Positions 37,536 through 46,277 of a DNA stretch of 64,000 nt are shown in pieces. The translations under genes and the position numbers were made by a program. Every line of letters starts with the position of its first letter. Position 1 is the stretch's first letter. The DNA is from Pseudolabrys sp. Root1462 (GTDB lineage Bacteria; Pseudomonadota; Alphaproteobacteria; Rhizobiales; Xanthobacteraceae), in NCBI RefSeq assembly GCF_001426945.1, contig NZ_LMFS01000001.1, forward strand, positions 1,143,757 through 1,207,756, in the 5' to 3' direction. The notes beneath the pieces are model-generated. The model saw only the letters and a program-made list of their open reading frames with translations, searched no databases and was not told the DNA's origin.

Positions 37536-38444
37536 ATGGACAGGTTTGACGCGATCCGGCTGTTCTGCCGGCTGGTCGAGCGCCGCAGCTTCACCGCCGC
37601 GGCAGCCGATCTCGGCCTGCCGCGCTCCACCGTCACAGAGGCGGTCAAGCAAATGGAGGCGCGGCTTGGCGTGCGGCTTGTGCAGCGCACGACGCGGCGG
37701 GTCGCCCCGACGCCCGACGGCGAGGCTTATTATCGCCGCTGTCTTCAAATCATCGCCGATGTCGAGGAGGCCGAGGCCGCCTTCACCGGCGGCAAGCCCA
37801 AGGGCCAGCTTCGTATCGACGTGTTCGGTATGCTGGCGCGGTACTTCCTTATTCCGGGGCTGCCGCGCTTCCTCGCCGAATATCCCGACATCCAGCTTCA
37901 TATCGGCGAGGGCGATCGACTGGTCGATTTGATCGCCGAAGGCGTGGACTGCGTGGTGCGCGCCGGCGAACTGCGCGACAGCAGCATGATCGCTCGGCGC
38001 ATCGCGCTGCTCGAAGAAGTGACCTGCGCCAGCCCGGACTACCTCGCGCGTTACGGCACGCCGCGCACCCTCGACGATCTCGAAGGCCACCGCATGATCG
38101 CCTTCATCTCGCCGGTGACTAAGTCCGCGTTCCCGCTCGAGTTCACCGTCGGCAGCGAACTGCGCCACATCATGCTGCCGGCCACGGTCACGGTGAATGG
38201 CGGCGAAACCAGCCATGCTCTGGCGCGGCTCGGCCTCGGCCTCATCCAGGTGCCGCGCTACAACATCGAGGCCGACCTCGAGGCCGGCCGCCTCGTCGAG
38301 GTGTTGCCGCAGCATCCGCCGTCGCCGACGCCGGTCTCGATGCTCTATCCGCATAGCCGGCAGTTATCGCCGCGGTTGCGCGTCTTCATGGATTGGGTCA
38401 CGAAGGAATTCGCCGAGCGCCTGCCGCGGCGCGCTGCGACCTGA
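37536..38444 (+). CDS. LysR family transcriptional regulator
   Basis: 302 residues. N-terminal wHTH (MDRFDAIRLFCRLVERRSFTAAAADLGLPRSTVTEAVKQMEARLGVRLVQRTTRRVAPTPDG) and a C-terminal periplasmic-binding-like effector domain. The HTH looks like the subgroup that often regulates divergent SDR and oxidoreductase genes. Divergent from tautomerase-SDR, with a T-N11-A operator between. The alpha/beta hydrolase follows by 33 bases and may share its transcript. Confidence 0.93.
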   Translation: MDRFDAIRLFCRLVERRSFTAAAADLGLPRSTVTEAVKQMEARLGVRLVQRTTRRVAPTPDGEAYYRRCLQIIADVEEAEAAFTGGKPKGQLRIDVFGMLARYFLIPGLPRFLAEYPDIQLHIGEGDRLVDLIAEGVDCVVRAGELRDSSMIARRIALLEEVTCASPDYLARYGTPRTLDDLEGHRMIAFISPVTKSAFPLEFTVGSELRHIMLPATVTVNGGETSHALARLGLGLIQVPRYNIEADLEAGRLVEVLPQHPPSPTPVSMLYPHSRQLSPRLRVFMDWVTKEFAERLPRRAAT

Positions 38445-38476
38445 TCGTCGGCGGTTTTCAGAATGGACATTCGCGC

Positions 38477-39229
38477 ATGCCCAGCTTCAAGAACGGTGAC
38501 GTCGAAATCGCTTATCTCGATCAAGGCGAGGGCGACCCGATCGTCCTGGTGCATGGCTTTGCCTCGACCAAGGAGATGAACTGGGTCAATCCGAGCTGGT
38601 TCACGACGCTGACGCGTGCCGGCTACCGCGTTATCGCGCTCGATGATCGCGGCCACGGCGCCTCTGCCAAGCTTTACGATCCGGCAGACTACGACACCGA
38701 GAAAATGGCCGACGATGTCCGCGCGCTGATGGATCATCTCGGCATCGCGCGCGCCGACGTCATGGGTTATTCGATGGGCGCGCGCATCACCGCATTCCTC
38801 GCGCTGAGACATCCGGAGCGCGTGCGCTCCGCCATCCTGGGCGGCCTCGGCATGCACTTGATCGACGGCGTCGGGCTGCCGACCACCATCGCCGATGCGC
38901 TCGAGGCGCCGTCGCTCGCCGACGTCACCGATAAGCAGGGCCGCACCTTCCGTGCCTTTGCTGATCAGACCAAATCGGACCTGCGGGCGCTCGCCGCCTG
39001 TATCCGCGGCTCGCGTCAGGTCATGAGCCGTGAGGAGTTCTCGTCGCTGAAGCCGCCGGTCCTGATCGCCATCGGCACGAAAGACGATGTGGCCGGCTCG
39101 GCCCACGACCTCGCGGCACTCATTCCGAGGGCCAAGGCGCTGGATATCCCGGACCGCGATCACATGCTTGCGGTCGGCGACAAGGTCTATAAGGCCGGCG
39201 TTCTGGAATTTCTTAACCAGCGCCCCTGA
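38477..39229 (+). CDS. Alpha/beta hydrolase
   Basis: 250 residues. Oxyanion HGFAS near residue 25, nucleophile elbow GYSMGA (Ser near 98), and a C-terminal Asp (GTKDD) with His (DRDHML). Likely an esterase or C-C bond hydrolase; substrate unknown. Follows LysR on the same strand, which suggests a link to the same catabolic unit. Confidence 0.87.
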   Translation: MPSFKNGDVEIAYLDQGEGDPIVLVHGFASTKEMNWVNPSWFTTLTRAGYRVIALDDRGHGASAKLYDPADYDTEKMADDVRALMDHLGIARADVMGYSMGARITAFLALRHPERVRSAILGGLGMHLIDGVGLPTTIADALEAPSLADVTDKQGRTFRAFADQTKSDLRALAACIRGSRQVMSREEFSSLKPPVLIAIGTKDDVAGSAHDLAALIPRAKALDIPDRDHMLAVGDKVYKAGVLEFLNQRP

Positions 39230-39345
39230 TTGTGGCGCCATCCGTCACCTCAAGAAAAAGCGCGTCTGTTCTTCGCGTGTCCTCTGGCAACGAATGTGCT
39301 AAGGATTATCTGAGGGGTTGAGAGGCATTCGGAGAATAATATTCT

Positions 39346-40173
39346 ATGGCGCTGCATCAGACCCGGGCCAAGGCCCTCAACACCGTCGATCCTGTCTGGG
39401 CCCGCGTTCGCACCGAAGCTGAAGATATCGTGCGCCGCGAGCCAGAGCTCGCGAGCTTCATCTACGAAACCATCCTGCATCACGACTCGCTGGAGACTGC
39501 GGTCGCGCATCGCGTCAGCCAGCGCCTGGAACATGCCGACGTGTCGAGCGACTTGATCCGCCAGGCCTTCAGCGATGCGATCGAGGACCAGCCGTCGCTC
39601 GGCGAAGACTTCCGCGCCGACATCGTCGCGACTATCGACCGCGATCCGGCCGCCAACCGCCTCATCGAGCCGGTGCTGTATTTCAAGGGCTTCCACGCCA
39701 TCCAGACCTACCGCCTAGCGCACTGGCTGCTCGGCAAGGGCCGCAAGGATTTCGCGCTGTATCTGCAGAGCCGTTCGTCGGCGGCGTTCCAGTGCGACAT
39801 CAATCCGGCGGCCAAGATCGGCCGCGGCATTTTCCTCGATCACGCCACCGGCCTCGTCGTCGGCGAAACCGCGGTGATCGAAGATAACGTTTCGATCCTG
39901 CACGGCGTCACGCTCGGCGGCACCGGTAAAGAACACGAGGATCGTCACCCGAAGATCCGCCAGGGCGTGATGATCGGCGCCGGCGCCAGCATTCTCGGCA
40001 ACATCGAGGTCGGGCGCTGCGCCCGTGTCGCCGCAGGCTCCGTGGTGATCAAGCCGGTGCCCAACAATGTCACCGTGGCGGGCGTTCCGGCCAAGGTGGT
40101 CGGCGAGGCGGGCTGTTCCGAGCCGTCCCGGTCGATGGACCAGATGCTGTCCGGTATTTTGCTCGACGGCTGA
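39346..40173 (+). CDS. cysE: Serine O-acetyltransferase
   Basis: 275 residues. Acetylates L-serine with acetyl-CoA, the first committed step of cysteine synthesis. N-terminal helical domain (DPVWARVRTEAEDIVRREPELASF) and C-terminal left-handed hexapeptide-repeat domain (DINPAAKIGRGIFLDHATGLVVGETAVI, HGVTLGGTGKEHEDRHP, GVPAKVV). Stands alone; terminator downstream. Confidence 0.97.
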   Translation: MALHQTRAKALNTVDPVWARVRTEAEDIVRREPELASFIYETILHHDSLETAVAHRVSQRLEHADVSSDLIRQAFSDAIEDQPSLGEDFRADIVATIDRDPAANRLIEPVLYFKGFHAIQTYRLAHWLLGKGRKDFALYLQSRSSAAFQCDINPAAKIGRGIFLDHATGLVVGETAVIEDNVSILHGVTLGGTGKEHEDRHPKIRQGVMIGAGASILGNIEVGRCARVAAGSVVIKPVPNNVTVAGVPAKVVGEAGCSEPSRSMDQMLSGILLDG

Positions 40174-40185
40174 AAGGAGAGCTTT

Positions 40186-40210
40186 CCGGCTTTGATGGGA
40201 TCAAAGCCGG
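40186..40210 (+). terminator. Intrinsic terminator after cysE
   Basis: 11-bp stem CCGGCTTTGAT / ATCAAAGCCGG with a GGG loop, followed by CTTCTTGTTTTG. It lies 13 bases past the cysE stop. Confidence 0.75.
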
Positions 40211-40280
40211 CGCTCTAGCTTCTTGTTTTGACGTGTATTCTTCACGCGAACCGGTGTCCGCTTCGCTCGAAAACGCTTTG
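40211..40280. repeat. Intergenic repeat common in Rhizobiales
   Basis: CTTGTTTTGACGTGTATTC, TTCACGCGAACCGGTGTCC and GCTTCGCTCGAAAACGC form a block I recognise as a multicopy intergenic repeat in Rhizobium/Bradyrhizobium genomes (from memory, not searched). GCGAA-N10-TTCGC inside can form a hairpin. Confidence 0.55.
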
Positions 40281-40355
40281 GTGTCCTGCCGGGTTGCTTT
40301 GCGACGTCCAATCGGGCAACTAGCCTGAACAACCGATTTGTCAGGGAGTTGTCCG

Positions 40356-40775
40356 GTGGACGTCCAGGAAGTCTCGAAACTCGACGCCTATCTGAAGAAG
40401 ATCTTCGGCAACCCGACCATTCGCGTCGTGCCGAAGTCCGACGATGTGGCTGAAGTCTTTGCCGGCGAGGACGATCTCGGCGAACTCACCACCGACGAGG
40501 ACGAAGGCGAGAAGTCATATAACTTCCGCATGGTGATCCAGGTGTCGAACGATCCGGCGATGCAGCCGATCCCGACGCTGAATGCCTATCTGCGGAAGAA
40601 ATTCGACAACGACAAAATTCGCGTCGTGACGCGCCCGAAGAAGATGGATTCGCTCGAGGTTTATATCGGCGAAGACTTCCTCGGCGTGCTGTTCCTCGAA
40701 GCCGAGCGCGGCCGCAAGTCCTACATTCTCGAGCTGCCGATCCTCGACTTCGATCTCGAAGACATCGGCGAGTAA
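40356..40775 (+). CDS. Tandem-domain DUF3126 protein
   Basis: 139 residues from a GTG that follows TCAGGGAGTTGTCCG. Two copies of the ~60-residue DUF3126 domain: copy 1 VSKLDAYLKKIFGNPTIRVV ... EVFAGEDDLGEL and copy 2 LNAYLRKKFDNDKIRVVTRP ... EVYIGEDFLGVLF. Homologues I know of are single-domain (~70 residues), so this one looks duplicated. Small acidic cytoplasmic protein of unknown function. Stands alone behind cysE. Confidence 0.85.
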   Translation: MDVQEVSKLDAYLKKIFGNPTIRVVPKSDDVAEVFAGEDDLGELTTDEDEGEKSYNFRMVIQVSNDPAMQPIPTLNAYLRKKFDNDKIRVVTRPKKMDSLEVYIGEDFLGVLFLEAERGRKSYILELPILDFDLEDIGE

Positions 40776-40779
40776 GTCG

Positions 40780-41499
40780 TCAGGCGGCAGGCCGCCAGCG
40801 CGCCAGCAGCTTGTCGATGCCGGCGGCGACCGATTTCCAGTCGTTCAACCACTCGCGCGGAAAGCGGAACGTCACGTCGGCCGAGCCGACGCGTTTCTCC
40901 AGCAGGCAGATGCCGGAATTGCCGATACCGTGGCGCGAGCAGCGCGCCACGAAGCGATCGGGCGCGGTGCGTTCATAGACCAGGTCTTCGCCGGCATAGG
41001 GCGTGTCGCCGCGGAACGGATGCACCACGAGACCTTCCGGCGCTTCGGCCGGCGCTTTGGCCAGATAACGCGGATAGATCGTTCGCACGCGTTCGCTGAC
41101 CGGCAGGGCGCCGTCGTCGACGACGATCAGCGCGAACAGGCGCTCATTGGGATTGACCGGCTGGCCGTCGATAACCTTGAGCGAGGGATCGGGCGGCATC
41201 AGCGATGGCCATAGATAGGCGACATCGACGCGGCTCTGCGATCCGGCATGGCGCTCGCTCGGAATGCGGACCGCGGCCGGTTCGATGTTGAAAACCGTGC
41301 CGCCGACCGTGATCGGCATCGACGGCGCATCGACCGCGACCGGGGCATCGGGCCAGCGCGGCCACAGCACGTAGGCGACATAGGCCGCCGCGAACAGGCA
41401 CACCGCCACGAAAAAGGTGACCGGCGCGAACAGCGGGCCCGCATGCGGATGGCGCCGGCCCCGGCGGCGCGAAACGGGGTGGTGCGCGATGGTGGCCAT
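40780..41499 (-). CDS. Membrane-anchored protein, unknown
   Basis: 239 residues. Basic N-terminus (RRRGRRHPH), one TM (FAPVTFFVAVCLFAAAYVAYVLWP), then a periplasmic domain with VDAPSMPITVGGTVFNIEPAAVRIP, RVDVAYLWPSLMPPD and a closing region with Cys pairs (RCSRHGIGNSGICLLEKRV). I do not recognise the domain. The ATG at 41499 is chosen over an upstream ATG at 41583. Convergent with the DUF3126 gene, 4 bases apart. Confidence 0.75.
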   Translation of the reverse strand: MATIAHHPVSRRRGRRHPHAGPLFAPVTFFVAVCLFAAAYVAYVLWPRWPDAPVAVDAPSMPITVGGTVFNIEPAAVRIPSERHAGSQSRVDVAYLWPSLMPPDPSLKVIDGQPVNPNERLFALIVVDDGALPVSERVRTIYPRYLAKAPAEAPEGLVVHPFRGDTPYAGEDLVYERTAPDRFVARCSRHGIGNSGICLLEKRVGSADVTFRFPREWLNDWKSVAAGIDKLLARWRPAA

Positions 41500-41654
41500 G
41501 GCGGGGTCTCGGCAGCTCAACGGGGGTCGATCCCTCCCAAGTGCCACGGCCTTGGTTAACGATTCGTGAAGGGGGTTAACCATCCGTTAAGGATTGGCTG
41601 GCGAGCCCGCGATCCAACTGGTTACTTGCGGGCCGGTCACGCGTTGAGGCGTTC

Positions 41655-41981
41655 ATGAGTCCGCATTCCGTGCAGATGTTTGTAGTCCTGGCTTTCGGCT
41701 TTGCCATGGCCGGACTGTTGAGCTCGGCCTACCAGCTCGCCACCAGCCGGCTGCCGAGCTTCACGCTGCTGACCACCGGTCCCAGCGTCCAGGCCCTCGC
41801 TGCCGTGCCGCTGCTCATCGTCGCCGCGCCGTTCCTGATCATGCGCAACACGCTGATGGGCTCGCGCCATGAAGGCCGCCGCTTCCAGTTCGTGTTCATC
41901 GCCACGCTGATCGCCGGCTTCTGGAGCCTGATGTCTGGCCAGGTGCTGGTTATGAGCTTGCGCGCCTGCGGCGTCGTTTAG
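41655..41981 (+). CDS. Small multi-pass membrane protein
   Basis: 108 residues with about three TMs (MFVVLAFGFAMAGLLSSAY, LAAVPLLIVAAPFLIM, FIATLIAGFWSLMSGQVLV). Composition and loops (MRNTLMGSRHEGRRF) are those of a conserved rhizobial membrane protein; function not known to me. The ATG follows GCGTTGAGGCGTTC. Confidence 0.7.
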   Translation: MSPHSVQMFVVLAFGFAMAGLLSSAYQLATSRLPSFTLLTTGPSVQALAAVPLLIVAAPFLIMRNTLMGSRHEGRRFQFVFIATLIAGFWSLMSGQVLVMSLRACGVV

Positions 41982-42088
41982 GCCATTCCGCGTTCCGGCA
42001 CTGCGAACGCGATTTCGAAATCTGTTCCAACGCTCTTCCATTTTTCGCGGCTCATAGGCTAACTCGCGCTCCAAATAGGGAGTGCGAC

Positions 42089-42619
42089 ATGCCGATTTAC
42101 GAACTTAACGGACAGGGGCCGGAGTTTCCCGGCGCGGGCGAATACTGGGTGGCCGAGACCGCGGTGCTGATCGGCCGTATCCGGCTCAAGCGGCAGTCGA
42201 GCGTCTGGTTCGGCGCGGTGCTGCGCGGCGACAACGAATGGATCGAGCTCGGCGAGCGCTCGCAGATCCAGGACAACTGCACGCTGCACACCGACATGGG
42301 TTATCCGATGACCATCGGCAAGGACTGCGTCATCGGTCATCAAGTCATGCTGCATGGCTGCACCATCGGCGACAATTCGCTGATCGGCATGAACGCCGTC
42401 GTGCTCAACGGCGCCAAGATCGGCAACAACTGTCTGGTCGGTGCCGGCGCGCTGGTCACGGAAGGCAAGACCTTCCCCGACAACTCGATGATCGTCGGTT
42501 CGCCGGCTCGCGCCATCCGCACGCTCGACGACAAGCTGATTGCGATGATCCGCGGCGGCGCCGAGCATTACGTCAAGCGTTCGAAAGAATATGCCGAAGG
42601 CTTGAAGCGCATCGGCTAA
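42089..42619 (+). CDS. Gamma-class carbonic anhydrase family protein
   Basis: 176 residues, left-handed beta-helix hexapeptide protein. Zinc ligands His67 (CTLHTD), His84 and His89 (IGHQVMLHG) match the gamma-CA set. Probably a CO2/bicarbonate enzyme or a CaiE/PaaY-type relative. The ATG follows AATAGGGAGTGCGAC. The terminator hairpin at 42632 begins 13 bases after its stop. Confidence 0.92.
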   Translation: MPIYELNGQGPEFPGAGEYWVAETAVLIGRIRLKRQSSVWFGAVLRGDNEWIELGERSQIQDNCTLHTDMGYPMTIGKDCVIGHQVMLHGCTIGDNSLIGMNAVVLNGAKIGNNCLVGAGALVTEGKTFPDNSMIVGSPARAIRTLDDKLIAMIRGGAEHYVKRSKEYAEGLKRIG

Positions 42620-42631
42620 TCGCTTCTTTAA

Positions 42632-42672
42632 AAAAGTGCGGCCAGCCTTGGGGGAGGGCTGGCCGCGCGCGT
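42632..42672 (-). terminator. Terminator hairpin, copy 1 of a 40-bp direct repeat
   Basis: 10-bp stem GCGGCCAGCC / GGCTGGCCGC with a 9-base loop, followed on the minus strand by ACTTTTTT. It terminates the DUF421 gene on the minus strand, and the hairpin could also end the plus-strand carbonic anhydrase transcript. A near-identical copy lies at 45476-45515, differing by one extra G. Confidence 0.8.
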
Positions 42673-42697
42673 TTATTTCAAATGCTAAGCGGCGTTC

Positions 42698-43261
42698 TTA
42701 TTTTGCTCCGAACATTTTCGACGGGCATCTCACACTAGCTCTCCTTCTTGAGATAACTGACAACTTGCCGCTGCGCTCCAGTCGGGCCTCCTTCACCTCC
42801 GCCGGGCTTTCAATGCCGTGCGTACGCAGATCTTCTGCCAAGTCGTCATTGGATATGTGAGCCTGCCGTCGCGCGGCGTTGTCCACCCGTCCCCGTTCGA
42901 TAAGCTTGGTGCTGTGGCCCTTGATTAGGTTGCTCAGACTGGGCCAATCCCGTGAATCATAAGAAAGCAGCCAGTGGGCGACGACGAGCGTTAGGGTGCC
43001 GGCGAGCGACGCGATAAATGGGGCCGTGCCTGATATGGCCCTGCTGGCAATAGAGCCAATTATAATGAGTAGAATGATATCGAATGCGGTCGCGGAGCTC
43101 AGAAATCGCTTCTTCGCTATCCGGACGTAGAGAATAAGAACGGCGAATACGACGACGGCGCGGGCACAACTCTGAAGGACGCTGAGCTCTTGCGCTTTGT
43201 CGGCGGAAAGACCCAGCACCGCGTCCAGCGCCTGCGCAGGCCAAAACCAATCGATCTGCAT
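42698..43261 (-). CDS. DUF421 (YetF-like) membrane protein
   Basis: 187 residues. Membrane helices near RAVVVFAVLILYVRIAKKRFL and FDIILLIIIGSIASRAISG, a typical DUF421 start, followed by the cytoplasmic DUF421 domain (LSNLIKGHSTKLIERGRVDNAARRQAHISNDDLAEDLRTHGI). Function unclear. Lies in the lower-GC segment, divergent from the histidine kinase gene. Confidence 0.87.
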   Translation of the reverse strand: MQIDWFWPAQALDAVLGLSADKAQELSVLQSCARAVVVFAVLILYVRIAKKRFLSSATAFDIILLIIIGSIASRAISGTAPFIASLAGTLTLVVAHWLLSYDSRDWPSLSNLIKGHSTKLIERGRVDNAARRQAHISNDDLAEDLRTHGIESPAEVKEARLERSGKLSVISRRRASVRCPSKMFGAK

Positions 43262-43449
43262 TCGGAGCGACGAACCTGGTTTGACTTCAAATCGAAGCGG
43301 GCCGATGGCCCCGAGCGTCGCTATAATGGGCTGGTGCCTAATATCGTTCCGCGATATATCTATTGAAATGCGGAATGGGGTCGCAGCTTGCGCGGGAACC
43401 GCGGCTGGGCGAACGCGTTAATTAGAGATTTATTGGCAGGTATCCATTT

Positions 43450-45384
43450 TTGCCGACACCTTTCGATCCTCAGCTGTTGCTCGACGCCGTGGTCGACTAC
43501 GCGATCTACATGCTCGATGTAGACGGTCGTGTGATTAGTTGGAATGCAGGCGCCGAGCGGCTGAAACAATATTCTCTGGATGAGATTTTCGGTCAGCATT
43601 TCAGCAAGTTCTATACAGAAGAGGATCGGGCCGCAGGCGTGCCGGAAATCGCCCTTGGGACCGCGGCTGAAACTGGCCGGTTTCATGCGGAAGGATGGCG
43701 GGTCCGCAAAGACGGATCTCGCTTCTGGGCGATGGTTGTCATCGATGCCATCCGCAAAGAGACTGGTGAGCTGGTCGGATTTGCCAAAATCACGAGAGAT
43801 ATTACGGACCAGTTCGCGGCACGCCACGAGCTTTCCGAGAGTGATGGGCGCTACCGCCGGTTGGTCGAATCTGTCGTAGACTACGCTATCTTTCAGCTTG
43901 ACCCGACCGGCCATGTTGCGACCTGGAACGTCGGGGCAGAGCGGATTAAAGGATATCAGCCCGCCGAAATTATCGGCAGGCATTTCAGTGCATTTTATAC
44001 TGAAGAGGATCGGGCGGCCGGCATTCCCGCGAGCGCACTCGAAACGGCGCGAAGACGTGGCCAGTACCACGCCGAAGGCTGGCGACTAAGGAAAGATGGG
44101 TCAAAATTCTGGGCCCTCGTTGTCATCGACCGTATCGACGATGATGATGGGAATTTCGTTGGCTTCGCCAAAGTTACGCGCGACATGACGGAACGTTATG
44201 AGGCGCAACGTGAACTCAAGGCTGTGCAGGAGCAGCTCGCAGCCGCACAAAAGATGGAGGCGATAGGGCAGCTAAGCGGCGGCATTGCCCACGACTTCAA
44301 TAATCTTCTGATGATTGTGATTGGCAATCTGGAGATGGCGCAGACGCAGGCCGGCAAACTTGGCGGTGCCTCGCTGTCGCGGTCTCTTCAGAATGCTATG
44401 CGCGGCGCGCGCCGAGCAGCGGCGCTCACAAGTCGCTTGCTCGCATTTTCTCGGCGGCAGGCTCTCGACCCAAAGCCCATTGATCTCAACAAATATCTTT
44501 CGAACGTTGCCGAGTTCCTCCAGCGGACTCTGGGCGAAAACATCGAAATTGAGGCCGCTGGCGCTGCAGGACTTTGGACGATCGAGGCCGATCCTACCCA
44601 TTTGGAGTCGGCTATCGTCAATCTGGCGGTCAACGCACGCGACGCAATGCCGGAGGGCGGTAAACTCACCATCGAGGCGTCAAACGTCTATGCTGATGAC
44701 GAGTATGCTCGCCTCAATCCCGAAGTGACACGCGGTCAATACGTCGCCATCTCGGTAAGTGACAACGGGGCGGGGATGGACGCAGAGGTTTGCAATCGCG
44801 CGTTCGAGCCGTTCTTTACGACCAAAGAACCTGGGCAAGGAACGGGTCTCGGCCTCAGCCAGGTTTATGGTTTCGTGAAACAGTCGGCCGGTCATATTAA
44901 AATATACAGCGAGCCCGGCGAGGGAACGACTGTCAAAATTTATCTTCCGCGTTTGTTCGGCGATGTTCTGGATGATCAAGATGCCGATACCGCGCCGGTC
45001 CGATCTAATGACGGCGAAAGCATCTTGCTGGTCGAAGACGACAACGATCTCCGCTCATATCTGTCGGAGGCTTTGGGGACTCTCGGCTATAATGTGATTA
45101 GCTGTGGTGATGCGCGATCGGCCAAAGCTGTACTGGCCAGCGACCGGCGCGTCGATTTACTGCTGACTGACATTGTTATGCCGGGGCAGAATGGCAAGCA
45201 GCTTAGCGACGACGCACGTCAGTTGAGGCCTGATTTGAAGGTCGTCTATATGACCGGCTACTCCCGGAACGCGGTTGTCCATCATGGCCGCTTGGATCCG
45301 GGCGTTAATCTGATTCAAAAGCCCATCTCACAAGCGGAGCTTGGGCGGAAAATACGCGCCGTGCTGGGCTATCCCGCTGCCTAG
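43450..45384 (+). CDS. Hybrid sensor histidine kinase with two PAS domains
   Basis: 644 residues from a TTG after GGCAGGT. Two nearly repeated PAS domains (~10-115 and 130-245), a HisKA-type dimerisation helix with His281 (IAHDFNN), a HATPase domain ([30 protein letters not shown]) and a C-terminal receiver with Asp574 (LLTDIVMPG). No TM, so a cytosolic sensor. No separate response regulator adjoins it; the output partner is unknown. Lower GC than its surroundings. Confidence 0.93.
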   Translation: MPTPFDPQLLLDAVVDYAIYMLDVDGRVISWNAGAERLKQYSLDEIFGQHFSKFYTEEDRAAGVPEIALGTAAETGRFHAEGWRVRKDGSRFWAMVVIDAIRKETGELVGFAKITRDITDQFAARHELSESDGRYRRLVESVVDYAIFQLDPTGHVATWNVGAERIKGYQPAEIIGRHFSAFYTEEDRAAGIPASALETARRRGQYHAEGWRLRKDGSKFWALVVIDRIDDDDGNFVGFAKVTRDMTERYEAQRELKAVQEQLAAAQKMEAIGQLSGGIAHDFNNLLMIVIGNLEMAQTQAGKLGGASLSRSLQNAMRGARRAAALTSRLLAFSRRQALDPKPIDLNKYLSNVAEFLQRTLGENIEIEAAGAAGLWTIEADPTHLESAIVNLAVNARDAMPEGGKLTIEASNVYADDEYARLNPEVTRGQYVAISVSDNGAGMDAEVCNRAFEPFFTTKEPGQGTGLGLSQVYGFVKQSAGHIKIYSEPGEGTTVKIYLPRLFGDVLDDQDADTAPVRSNDGESILLVEDDNDLRSYLSEALGTLGYNVISCGDARSAKAVLASDRRVDLLLTDIVMPGQNGKQLSDDARQLRPDLKVVYMTGYSRNAVVHHGRLDPGVNLIQKPISQAELGRKIRAVLGYPAA

Positions 45385-45475
45385 GCGAACGAGTGCTCTC
45401 GTAAACATCTGACGGCGATCTCCGTCACGCACGCTTCTGCAAGGCCTTGGTATTGAGGCCCCTGCTGCCTTCCAT

Positions 45476-45515
45476 AAAAGTGCGGCCAGCCTTGGGGGAG
45501 GCTGGCCGCGCGCGT
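45476..45515 (-). terminator. Terminator hairpin, copy 2 of the 40-bp direct repeat
   Basis: Perfect 10-bp stem (45482-45491 with 45500-45509), loop TTGGGGGA, followed on the minus strand by ACTTTTAT. Downstream of the BTLCP gene on the minus strand by 94 bases. Same sequence as copy 1 except one missing G. Confidence 0.8.
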
Positions 45516-45608
45516 CCCGGTCTGGGGACGGGGAGGGTGGGGACGTGACCGGGGACGCGTATCCCTACCGAGTTCGTTTCAGTTCAGACGAAGCTCCCCG
45601 CTTCGTCG

Positions 45609-46277
45609 TCAGCGCGCCGACACCGTGGCCGGAGCATTGCGCGGTTCGCCAAGCGCGACCCAGATGTTCTGATCGGACTGCGACTGCCGCTTGATGAATT
45701 TGTAGCCGGTCTGTGTCCAAGGCAGGATCTGCGCTTCCTGATTGTCGAGCACGAATTCGCCGCGGTCCGTCTTCACCGTCAGTACGGCATGGCCGTCGTC
45801 ATTCTTGTCGCGCACCACGGTGACTAGCAGCGCCTCGCGCGGCCAGCCGGCCTTGATCAGCATGTGGCGCTTGAGCAGGACATAGTCCTCGCAGTCGCCA
45901 TAGCCGTCCTCGCCCATGTTCCAGCGCTCGACCACGCCCCAGTGCTCGATGTCGGTCATCGGCTTGATGGTCTGGTTGACCCAGTTGTTGACCTTGATCA
46001 GGTCGTCCCAGGTCTTCGCAGTCATGACGATGTCGCGCGGGGCCGATGCCTTGGTGACGCATTCGCCCTTGTATTCGTGACAGAAATCGACCCAGCCGAT
46101 CGGCGCGCGGGTTGCGGGGCCGACTGCGGCATAGATCGCGCTCTGCGTCGCGACGCCGGCGTTGAGCGAGGCGAGCCGCTCCCCAGCGGCGCTCGTCAAC
46201 GTCGAGAAAGCCAGAACAGCGGCGGCGATCGCCACAGTATTGGCAAGGCGAATGACGCCTTTGCTTGAGGTATTCAT
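45609..46277 (-). CDS. Bacterial transglutaminase-like cysteine peptidase (BTLCP)
   Basis: 222 residues with a signal peptide (to ~30, TSAAGE). Catalytic Cys129 (GYGDCEDYVLLK), His163 (DDGHAVL) and Asp178 (FVLDNQE). This family (LapG-like PF06035) includes proteases that cleave adhesins in a c-di-GMP-controlled system. No LapD/LapA homologue is in this window. The ATG at 46277 follows GGGAAGGGACAACACC. Confidence 0.9.
   Translation of the reverse strand: MNTSSKGVIRLANTVAIAAAVLAFSTLTSAAGERLASLNAGVATQSAIYAAVGPATRAPIGWVDFCHEYKGECVTKASAPRDIVMTAKTWDDLIKVNNWVNQTIKPMTDIEHWGVVERWNMGEDGYGDCEDYVLLKRHMLIKAGWPREALLVTVVRDKNDDGHAVLTVKTDRGEFVLDNQEAQILPWTQTGYKFIKRQSQSDQNIWVALGEPRNAPATVSAR

Noticed and set aside
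43347-43375. TTCCGC-N17-GCGGAA inverted repeat between DUF421 and kinase genes
   Set aside because: Arms only 6 bp with a long spacer; could be chance, so not listed as an operator.
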